NCBI GenBank assembly: GCA_027886185.1
Contig: WOAB01000055.1
Coordinates: 1 to 64,000, forward strand
Length of the DNA stretch: 64,000 bases
Direction: 5' to 3'
DNA from: Rheum nobile
Taxonomy: Eukaryota > Streptophyta > Magnoliopsida > Caryophyllales > Polygonaceae
A program made the position numbers and the translations under genes. How positions within the stretch are numbered: position 1 is the first letter of the stretch; the number at the start of each line of letters is the position of its first letter. Below the pieces are notes generated by a model. It saw nothing but the letters and a program-made list of their open reading frames with translations, was not told the origin of the DNA and did not search any database. Positions 52,450 to 61,570 of this stretch are shown here, piece by piece.

Positions 52450-55020
52450 AAATATTTTAGGATCAATTTGGTGCCCGACATATAATATGTAAGTAATAAG
52501 TTTACAATATTTAACCATAATGTGTAACTATAGTATGTAAGTAATAAGTTCATAATATTTAACTATAATACATAGTATATAAGTAATAAATTCATAAATA
52601 TTTAACCATAATGTTTAACTAGTAATAAGTACGTAATACTTAATTATAATGCATAACTATACTTTATAACTAATATATTTTGTAATACTTAACTATAATA
52701 CATAACTATATTATATAAGTAATAAGTTCATAATACTTAACCACAATGTGTAACTATAGTATATAAGTAATAAGTTCGTAATACTTAATTATAATGAAAT
52801 ACTATAGTAAATAAGTGTAACTATATGAAATTTCATGAGTAAATAAGTCTAAGTATACTAGATTTAATGAAATATTATAGTAAATAAGTGTAACTATATG
52901 AAATTTCATGAAGTACTATAGTAAATAAGTCTAAGTATACTAGATTTAATGAAATACTATAGTATATAAGTCTAAGTATACTAGATTTAATGAAATACTA
53001 TAGTATATAAGTCTAAGTATACTAGATTTAATGAAATACTATAGTATATAAGTCTAAGTATACTGGATTTAATGAAATACTATAGTATATAAGTTTAAGT
53101 ATACTAGATTTAATGAAATACTATACTATATAAGTGTAACTATATGAAATGTAAAGAAATACTATAGTACATAAGTGTAACTATATAAAATACTATAATT
53201 TCATTAAATCTAGTATACTTAGACTTATATACTATAGTATTTCATTATATTTTATATAGTTACACGTATATACTATAGTATTTCATTATATTTCATATAG
53301 TTACGCTTATGTACTATAGTATTTCATTACATTTCATATAGTTACACTTATATAGTATAGTATTTCATTAAATATAGTATACTTAAACTTATATATTATA
53401 GTATTTTATTAAATTTCATATAGTTACACTTATATAGTATATAGTATTTCATTAAATATAGCATACTTAAACTTATATACTATAGTATTTCATTAAATCT
53501 AGTATACTTAGACTTATATACTATAGTAATTTATTATATTTCATATAGTTATACTTATATATTATAGTATTTCATGAAATTTCATATAGTTACACTTATA
53601 TACTATAGTATTTCATTATATATCATATAGTTATACTTATGTACTATTGTAATTCATTATATTTTATATAGTTACATTTATGTACTATAATATTTCATTA
53701 AATCTAGTATACTTAGACTTATATACTATAGTATTTCATTATATTTCATATAGTTACACGTATATACTATAGTATTTTATTATATTTCATATAGTTACAC
53801 GTATATAGTATAGTATTTCATTATATTTCATATAGTTACACTTATATACTATAGTATTTCATTAAATCTAGTATACTTAGACTTATATACTATAGTATTT
53901 TATTATATTTCATATAGTACACTTATATACTATAGTATTTCATGAAATATCATATAGTTACACTTATATACTATAGTATTTCATTATATATCATATAGTT
54001 ACACTTATGTACTATTGTAATTCATTATATTTCATATAGTTACACTTATGTACTATAGTATTTTATTAAATCTAGTATACTTAGACTTATATATTATAAT
54101 ATTTCATTATATTTCATATAGTTACACGTATATACTATATTATTTCATTATATTTCATATAGTTACACTTATGTACTATAGTATTTAATTACATTTCATA
54201 TAGTTACACTTATGTACTATGGGCACAAATTCAATTCCGCCGGAATACCTTCTTGACACCTCGTCGGAAAAACTCCAAATTGAATGGAAGTGGTCTTTTT
54301 TCGGCGATGTAAAGAGAGGGCTTTAAAAGAGGATCAATTTTCAAGGCTAGTAGTACTAACAATTGCAAGAATAAAGCTTCCATGTGCTCGAATTTCGGTC
54401 AAGAATAACCGGTAACAGGATTTAGTATAGTATTTCATTAAATCTAGTATACTTAAACTTATATATTATAGTATTTTATTATATTTCATATAGTTACACT
54501 TATATACTATAGTATTTCATTAAATCCAGTATACTTAGACTTATATACTATAGTATTTCATTAAATCTAGTATACTTAGACTTATATACTATAGTATTTC
54601 ATTAAACTAGTATACTTAGACTTATATACTATAGTATTTCATTAAACTAGTATACTTAGACTTATATACTATAGTATTTCATTAAATTTCATATAGTTAC
54701 ACTTATGTATTATAATATTTCATTAAATCTAGTATACTTAGACTTATTTACTATAGTACTTCATGAAATTTCATATAGTTACACTTATTTACTATAGTAT
54801 TTCATTATAATTAAGTATTACAAACTTATTACTTATATACTATAGTTACACATTATGGTTACGTATTATGAACTTATTACTTATATACTATAGTTATGTA
54901 TTACAAAATATATTAGTTATAAAGTATAGTTATGCATTATAATTAAGTATTACGTACTTATTACTTATATACTATAATTAAACATTATGGTTAAATATTA
55001 TAAACTTATTACTTACATAT
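52450..55020. repeat. AT-rich palindromic satellite at the centre of the fold-back element
   Basis: Units of about 40-55 bases such as AGTATTTCATTAAATCTAG followed by TATACTTAGACTTATATACT repeat dozens of times. In 52790-53170 they are mostly in the inverse orientation (AGTCTAAGTATACTAGATTT); from about 53190 on they run the other way. The switch near 53180 is the centre of symmetry. A misplaced copy of the subterminal segment interrupts the array at 54221-54423. Confidence 0.85.
54221..54423 (-). repeat. Internal duplicate of the arm segment
   Basis: About 200 bases starting GGGCACAAATTCAATTCCG repeat 55131-55335 nearly exactly, including the CGCCGGAATACCTTCTTGAC stretch. It is flanked on both sides by satellite units. 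Confidence 0.85.
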
Positions 55021-55385
55021 TATATGCCGGGCACCAAATTGATCCTAAAATATTTTTCACTAATCTAGATTAATTAATTTAACCAAGATTAAGACAAAAC
55101 AAATGAAAAATACCCCAAAAATCGCAAAATCGGCACAAATTCAATTCCGCCGGAATACCTTCTTGACACCTCGTCGGAAAAACTCCAAATTGAATGGAAG
55201 TGGTCTTTTTTCGGCGATGTAAAGAGAGGGCTTTGAAAGAGGATCAATTTTCAAGGCTACTAGTACCAACAATTACAAGAATAAAGCTTCCATGTGCTCG
55301 AATTTCGGTCAAGAATAACCGGTAACGGGATTTAGGGTTCATGAGTTTTGACTTCGAAATTGGATGCATTGGGGCAACGATTGAA

Positions 55386-55838
55386 GGGGATTTTATAGGC
55401 ATTTTGAATCTTAGGACACCCTCAACAAGGCCCTATGGTTCATGCCCTCCAATTGAAGAGGATTTGATCCAATTTTGGATTTGTTCAAATCGGCCCCTTG
55501 GACGACACGATGGCTTTGGGGATAAAATTCTACGATTTTAATCGACATTCAATCCGATTAAATGTGGAATTACGTGTATGATAAGGTCCTCTTAAATGCC
55601 CAATAGTTAATGGCTTCAATCGGATCCAAGAAATTTTCCAAATGCTCCATTGAAGCTTATAAAAGCTTACGGATGGGCTGCTCGAAGAAGCTATGCGCAC
55701 GGGTTGAAGGCTTCGTTTTTTGGGCTTTTGGAGGGGCAAACGATATCCGTTTTGGATTAATTTTATATATACGGACTCGTATTGAAATTCTCTACACGAT
55801 TATGGAAAAAAAGGCAATTTTGGAAAACAAAATTTGTA
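55386..55838 (+). other. Segment present only in the right arm
   Basis: About 450 bases have no counterpart in the left arm, where AAAATCCCC joins directly to GTACAGTAC. It includes short ORFs on both strands without recognisable similarity. It is either a deletion from the left arm or the remains of cargo in the right arm. Confidence 0.6.
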
Positions 55839-56072
55839 CTGTACGCCTAAGGTAAGCGTGTGCTTTTAAACTTGTAAAAAAAAAAAACTACACGCTTAAG
55901 CTAAGCGTATGGGCACACGCTTAGCTTAAGCGTGTAAGAACCGTGGGCTGTTTTTTAAAAATACCAATAATACCCCTACACGCTTAAGCTAAGCGTGTAA
56001 AACCGGACGCTTAGCTTAAACGTGTAGTTTCGCGTCCATTTAGACTTATTTTCACGTGTATTTAGCCATTGC

Positions 56073-56357
56073 CTAAATGAATCATCAGAAGATACAAAGT
56101 TAACATACATATACAGAATACAAATGAAACAAAGTGGACATATGCCATAGTAAGGGAAGGAATCCAGAAATGGGGTCCCATGTGAGTGTTAGGATTGTTG
56201 AAGAAGGTGCAGAAAGGGGCTACCCCAAGAGCACCACAGGGCAAGCCAAGGGAAAGGATGAGCTCATTAATATAGGGATCACAAGAAATGACCTCCAACT
56301 GCACACAAAGGAAATGGAAGGTTGTTGTAAGTTCCCAATACACTCATACATAACATA
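56073..56357 (-). other. Possible host exon or spacer, unrecognised
   Basis: On the minus strand a good acceptor TTTGTGTGCAG is followed by an open segment (about 56300-56090) with LEVISCDPYINELILSLGLP and NPNTHMGPHFWIPSLTMAYV. I do not recognise the protein. Single-copy, balanced composition and the splice-site-like sequence suggest old host DNA between insertions. It could equally be chance. Confidence 0.3.
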
Positions 56358-57004
56358 TGTTTTGGGGCGAAAAGACCTAATGAATCCAAATCGCCTTAAG
56401 GAGGGCAACTAGACAATTTGTTAGACAAATTATATCTAAATAATCCAAATCAACTAATCAATCAAGAGAATGAGAGTAAATGAATATAATATAAACTTAT
56501 CTCCCTTGAATGAGAGGCGAATCAAATACAGAAATTAAGCCGTCGGTCGCTTTAATGTTGGAGTAACGGACTGAGTACAAAAATGATCTCGTATGCGAGT
56601 AGAACAACAGTAGAACAATGATAGAAAGCTGCTTAAATTGAGTAATAATGAGCATGTCTCGTTACAAGAGAGTTTTCTCTACAATTTATACTACTTTTAG
56701 TCTTCAATCGGTTGGCAGATCCGCCGAGATTTATGGAAGAGGTTGTGGGTCGGTTAAGATCGTCCGAGATCTGCGGGAGACGTCCAACTGTGTACTGGTC
56801 GCTCCGAAATCCGCAGAGGTCGTCGCTCTAACCACTGGTCGCTTAGAAATATCTGGAGGTTGAACTGACTGGACCAAGATCTCTGGAGACTTTAACTGAC
56901 TGGAACTAGATTTATGGAGGTTGTTTATTGACCGGATCTTCTAGAAGGCATCTTTGGGCTGATCCGGTGGGCCGTTCTGATGGGCTGAAAATCAAGGCCC
57001 AACA
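56358..57004 (-). repeat. 3' LTR of the short Tat-family element
   Basis: 647 bases, nearly identical to 58288-58934 (differences such as TATGGAAG for CATGGAAG). The LTRs contain repeated CTGGTCGCT and GAAATCCGC/GAGATCTGC-like short strings at 56700-56900. Confidence 0.92.
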
Positions 57005-57269
57005 ATTGCCCCAAAATTAAACTAGGTCAGAGCGTCGAGTGATGAGACGGTTTGATTTTATAACTTCGACTTCGTTGCAGGTGTTCTGGTGACATAGCCG
57101 ACGTATGTGTTGCTCAAGCTGAGAGTCAGCTTAATTCAGCCAATGATCGTGTGAAGGCGGCTGAGGGTGCTTCTTGTGATGACGAAGGGTCAGGAGACCA
57201 CTCCTTGTTTGTCGTTTGTTTTGTTATGCAGGTGGACTCGTCAGTCGCTTCCCGGTTAAGTCGTGTGGC

Positions 57270-57369
57270 GTTGGTCGTGTAGACCTGTCGTTGGTCGTGT
57301 AGACCTGTCGTTGGTCGTGTAAAACTGTAGTCGGTCGTGTAGACCTGTAGTCGGTCGTGTAGACCTGTA
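57270..57369. repeat. 20-bp minisatellite, five units
   Basis: Five head-to-tail copies of GTTGGTCGTGTAGACCTGTC with few changes (later units have GTCGG and end GTA). It lies in the non-coding 3' part of the short Tat-family element. Confidence 0.92.
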
Positions 57370-57639
57370 ATGTAGCATGCTTTGTGTGTCGGGGGAGGAG
57401 TTGTATGTATGAAAAGACGTACGCCCTGGGTAGGACAAGTCTTTGTAAGTAGTTTGTAGTATGTCGTGTCCTCTACTCCCCGTGTACCGATCGATCGTGT
57501 AATGTGTATTGTAAGCGCTGTGTATGTTTGTGTATGTTGATCAGCTTGACTTTGTCTTGAGGCCTCTTGTTATGTTCCTGTTGAAGACACTTGAAAAGTA
57601 TGGAAAAGATCAAAGGGTGACCGTTGGTGTGAGTCTAAC

Positions 57640-58285
57640 GGTCCTCCAATGCTTAAGTTAGTAAAGGATTGGATAAGTATAATCGACTGAATGTAAATGA
57701 ATTACAACGTATAAGTTTTCAAAAGTTAGATGACTTCCAATGGGTCGTGTTCCAGCTTGGTCGTTTTCCCAATCTTCGACTACTGGGGAACTAGATTTGA
57801 ATGAATTGACCAGATCGGCAAATGAAGCGACCGAACCCAATGGGTTGAACGACACTCTAAGTGATCAGAGCCATGGGTGTCGGGATTGCCCCATTGTTGA
57901 GACGTGCTTGTAGGCCTTCAGTGTTGACCATGCGTCTTGATCCGCCTGGGACCGATGCAACCGAATTCACCTGCGATTTCAAAAGTTCATTTTCACGAAT
58001 TAGTTGTGTAATTTCAACTTTAGATTGGATGCTTAGGGTTTCGGTTCTTAGGCGTTGTTGAACCGATTCCTCTTGGAGGATGCTCATATTCTTTGCCAAC
58101 TCTTGGATCTGGACGTCCAGGATTGGTTGGTTGGCGAGATCTTCGGTTTGACCTACGATCGGGAGGTTGGCTTGAACTTGTTCTTCAGCGACAATCATGG
58201 GGATTCCAGCATCGGCCATGATTGGATGTAGATTGGATCGTTGATCGGATCGTTGATTGGCTAGATGTCCTACGGTGGGCACCAA
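57640..58285 (-). pseudogene. Shortened gag of the Tat-family element
   Basis: The ORF 58285-57857 carries the leader MVPTVGHLANQRSDQRSNLH and the coiled segment NQPILDVQIQELAKNMSILQ, which matches the broken gag at 15408-15690. After a frame change it jumps to SVASFADLVNSFKSSSPVVE (57830-57770), which corresponds to 14730-14790 of the full element. The capsid core between those points was deleted, so this gag could not assemble alone. Confidence 0.8.
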
Positions 58286-58287
58286 AT

Positions 58288-58934
58288 TGTTTTGGGGCGA
58301 AAAGACCTAACGAATCCAAATCGCCTTAAGGAGGGCAACTAGACAATTTGTTAGACAAATTATATGTAAATAATCCAAATCAACTAATCAATCAAGAGAA
58401 TGAGAGTAAATGAATATAATATAAACTTATCTCCCTTGAATGAGAGGCGAATCAAATACAGAAATTAAGCCGTCGGGCGCTTTAATGTTGGAGTAACGGA
58501 CTGAGTACAAGAATGATCTCGTATGCGAGTAGAACAACAGTAGAACAATGATAGAAAGCTGCTTAAATTGAGTAATAATGAGCATGTCCCGTTACAAGAG
58601 AGTTTTCTCTACAATTTATACTACTTTTAGTCTTCAATCGGTTGGCAGATCCGCCGAGATTCATGGAAGAGGTTGTAGGTCGGTTAAGATCGTCCGAGAT
58701 CTGCGGGAGACGTCCAACTGTGTACTGGTCGCTCCTAAATCCACGGAGGTCGTCGCTCTAACCACTGGTCGCTTAGAAATATCTGGAGGTTGAACTGACC
58801 GGACCAAGATCTCTGGAGACTTTAACTGACTGGAACTAGATTTGTGGAGGTTGTTTGTTGACCGAATCTTCTAGAAGGCATCTTTGGGCTGATCCGGTGG
58901 GCCGTTCTGATGGGCTGAAAATCAAGGCCCAACA
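58288..58934 (-). repeat. 5' LTR of the short Tat-family element
   Basis: 647 bases, directly right of the primer-binding site. Ends GGCCCAACA followed by ATATA. Confidence 0.92.
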
Positions 58935-59374
58935 ATATATAAATAATAAGTTGAACATAGAAGATGATCGTACTTATCTATAACAAGGGTAGACAACACA
59001 GAAAGAATGCATAAGATGGTGAGAGTTAGATAACACAGAAAGAATAGTTGTTTGAGTCATCAAGAACAACTAAAATATTATAACATGTCAGGGAATGCAT
59101 AAGATGGTGAGAGTTAGATAGATCAAGAGTTATAATTAAGCCAACTAAAGGCAGGGTAATGACACATTGGGATCCATATAGTAATGGTATGTGCATGTCT
59201 ATTGTTTGTTTATGCAACATTAGTCTGCACCCAGTAGAATAAAAATTGTGTTATAGATATGCAAAGCAAAGCATCAAATATATAAGAGTTAGAAGTCCAA
59301 GAAGGAGAAGTAATATTATTTTTGAACCCATTTTCACTTTCTTCCCCACAAGCCCTTCTTTCGATACTCCATTT
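58935..59374. other. Spacer between the short Tat-family and SIRE-like elements
   Basis: AT-rich, presumably the continuation of the DNA at 56073-56357. It has a direct repeat GAATGCATAAGATGGTGAGA (about 59005 and 59094). No gene is recognised; an open minus-strand segment at 59230-59374 has no known similarity. Confidence 0.4.
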
Positions 59375-60236
59375 TGTTAGGAAGTGAACTTTTGGGGACT
59401 TCAGTTCCCTAACTGAGTTCCCTTCCTCAGTTCTCCTAGTTTTGATAATGACAAACTCCTTTGCTATTAATGTTTGCTTAAGTGTGACAAACAGGGACAT
59501 TTGGACTTGAAAGCATGGAACAGAGACAGTGACGCCAGACTTGGGAACTGGCGGAAGGAACTGAAGCTTGCTGGCGCCAGAATCACTTGGATGAATCTGT
59601 GAAGGCGGCGGCGGGCTGAATTAGGGTAGATCTTAGTTGGAGAGAGAACTAAAGATCCTATCCAGTTTCCATATATTTTAGGAGGTTAAAAGGATTATCT
59701 TTTATGGAAACAAACTTGTAAAAATCGGTAAAGATAATATTTGGAAACAAATGTTATCTTTAACGATTTCTTTTGATTATTTTATTTATGTGATCTTATT
59801 ATTGAAGACTTGTTTCTTTCGGTAATTAGGTCATATAAATAAGATAGTCAAATCTCTCTAATTCTCACGCATTCACTAAGAGAAGAATTCCGAGTGCTAA
59901 GAAGAAAACGTGCCAAGTTCTTTGAAGAAGAACTGAGTAAGTTGCTTGCTTGTTGTTTGCTTGGTTAAGTCGAACTAGGTAGAGAGTCTTTAGTGTGTGT
60001 AAGACTTTAATCTGTGTGTTCTATTCTAGTTGATTGCAACCGAAGTATTAGTACAAGAAGTAGACTTTGAAATCCTCTTGCAAAAGGGGTAGTGGGTTTT
60101 ATCCTGGATAACTAGTTGGTTATCAAAGGTTCCCACTCTAAGGAACTTGTCTTGAATCTGTTCGTGTTTACTTATTCCGCTGCTTAGGGAACTGAACTTT
60201 CAGTTCCCTCGATAACTAACAACGTACGATCCTACA
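59375..60236 (+). repeat. 5' LTR of the second SIRE-like element
   Basis: Shares with 50249-51124 the first 24 bases, the TAGAGAGTCTT and GTGGGTTTTATCCTGGATAA stretches and the last 30 bases. It is clearly diverged between those, so the two copies belong to different subfamilies. Confidence 0.9.
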
Positions 60237-60238
60237 AT

Positions 60239-60249
60239 TGGTATCAGAG
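60239..60249 (+). other. Primer-binding site of the second SIRE-like element
   Basis: TGGTATCAGAG follows the LTR by two bases (tRNA-Met type; the next base is T where the sister has C). Confidence 0.88.
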
Positions 60250-60287
60250 TAGGCGCTCTAGATTTGTGTTAGTTTACAGATTTCAAG

Positions 60288-61568
60288 ATGTCTACCTCAA
60301 GTGAATTTAGTATGGGAATCTCCATCAACAAGCCTCACATCCGCAAGAAAGGAGAAGAAGAATGGTGGGAGAAAAGCATGGAAAACCACATTCAAACCAT
60401 AGACTATCAGTGCTGGCGCGTGATAGAAAATGGGGATGGAACTAGTCCTAAGAACACTGACGACGATGACAAATCTCATCACAAGAAGGCTCTCTTCGCA
60501 ACCTTTGGAGATGACTCAGAAGACTCTGAAGGGGAACCAGAGACGAAGGGAACTACCAGAGGAAGATGTCTAATGGCCAAAGAAGATTCAACTGAATCAG
60601 ACGACTCTGAGGTATCTTCTTCTGACTTCACTAAGTCTCTTCTAGAATATGACAAAAAGCAATTAGTCAAAATTATTAAGAAACTTGGAAAGGAAACTAG
60701 TTCCCTACAAGAGAAACTGGAGGAATATGAAGATGAAATTTCTTGCTTAACTACTGAAAACTCCGTCTGGGGTAAGAAATTAGATGAAGCTGAGAAACTA
60801 TTAGCCAACTCTAAAAAAATGTGTGAGTCCTGCAAAAATGTTAAAACTGAACTCATGCATGTTGTCATTCCCCCAGTTCCCTCAACAGACTCTGAAAAGA
60901 AAAATTCCATCCTGCTTAATGAAATCGTGCATAAACTTGATCTTCTCACTCACTCTATAAATGAGAAAATTGTGAATCAAACTGTTTTTGTTAAGCAACG
61001 GCATGGTCTTGGTTATACTGGTAAAAAGGATTTTGAGGAAACATGCTCCGCTGAAAATGAGAAAATAAGAAAGGAACTGGCCGAGAAAAATGAGTTCCTC
61101 AGTGGTGCACTGCAGAACTCTCGTGATAAAGCTCAGTTCCTAGAAGAAAAGGTAAATGTGCTTGAACAAAAGCCCACAGAGAACCAAACCTGGTTCAATG
61201 GTCAAAATGCTCATAAGATGTATGTTTCCCAAGCCCAGGGAACTAAAGGTAAAAACATCAATTTTGAGCAAAGAAAACAGGAAAGACCCTTCCGACCGGG
61301 TAAAGGTAAGTATGGTCATGTGGTTTATAATCGTGTATGCTGGCATTGTGGTACAAATGGTCACACTTATCATGATTGCACCCATAAAAGGAAACAAATG
61401 GAAGAAAATGCTAAGAAAAGGAACCAGAAAACAAACAACAAGAAAATGACGTATACTATTACTGATTTGAATGATCCTTACTATTTTGTTCCTGCTTCTA
61501 ACCCACAGACAAGATTTCAACCGCACTCACCCAGAAAAGCTACGCTTGGCTGGGTTCCAAAAGTTTGA
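60288..61568 (+). CDS. gag of the second SIRE-like element, capsid core missing
   Basis: 426 codons are open from ATG 60288. The N-terminus has MGISINKPHIRKKGEEEWWE and YQCWRVIENGDGTS (start of the UBN2-type domain), but the following approximately 200 residues of that domain are absent. The sequence passes through DDDDKSHHKKALFATFGDDS into the post-capsid acidic part CLMAKEDSTESDDSEVSSSD. Coiled-coil-like segments and a zinc knuckle CWHCGTNGHTYHDC (around residue 350) follow. It ends LGWVPKV. pol lies one frame back and overlaps the end. Confidence 0.88.
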   Translation: MSTSSEFSMGISINKPHIRKKGEEEWWEKSMENHIQTIDYQCWRVIENGDGTSPKNTDDDDKSHHKKALFATFGDDSEDSEGEPETKGTTRGRCLMAKEDSTESDDSEVSSSDFTKSLLEYDKKQLVKIIKKLGKETSSLQEKLEEYEDEISCLTTENSVWGKKLDEAEKLLANSKKMCESCKNVKTELMHVVIPPVPSTDSEKKNSILLNEIVHKLDLLTHSINEKIVNQTVFVKQRHGLGYTGKKDFEETCSAENEKIRKELAEKNEFLSGALQNSRDKAQFLEEKVNVLEQKPTENQTWFNGQNAHKMYVSQAQGTKGKNINFEQRKQERPFRPGKGKYGHVVYNRVCWHCGTNGHTYHDCTHKRKQMEENAKKRNQKTNNKKMTYTITDLNDPYYFVPASNPQTRFQPHSPRKATLGWVPKV

Positions 61569-61570
61569 GT

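Larger units (their letters stand above)
51869..56072. mobile_element. Fold-back element, 4.2 kb, MULE-like target duplication
   Basis: The two halves are long inverse repeats of each other. The ends GACAAGCTAAATACACG and (complement) GCAATGGCTAAATACACG continue into palindromic subterminal motifs and then a 330-base unique-looking segment present in both arms (52130-52500 and 55000-55385). The 2.5 kb centre is AT-rich satellite in opposite orientations. Flanks TTAAATGAA (51860-51868) and CTAAATGAA (56073-56081 shifted by one) match at 8 of 9, as for Mutator-like elements. I found no transposase coding. The exact outer boundary may be off by a few bases. Confidence 0.8.
56358..58934 (-). mobile_element. 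Short gag-only LTR element of the Tat family (TR-GAG-like)
   Basis: Two 647-base LTRs (56358-57004, 58288-58934) with ends TGTTTTGGGGCG and GGCCCAACA enclose 1283 bases. Flanks ACATA and ATATA agree at 4 of 5. A primer-binding site complement (GGTGGGCACCAAAT) precedes the right LTR, so the element reads leftward. It contains only a shortened gag. LTR ends, leader and gag N-terminus match the Tat element at 11776-18008, so it is a deletion derivative dependent on that family. Confidence 0.9.
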
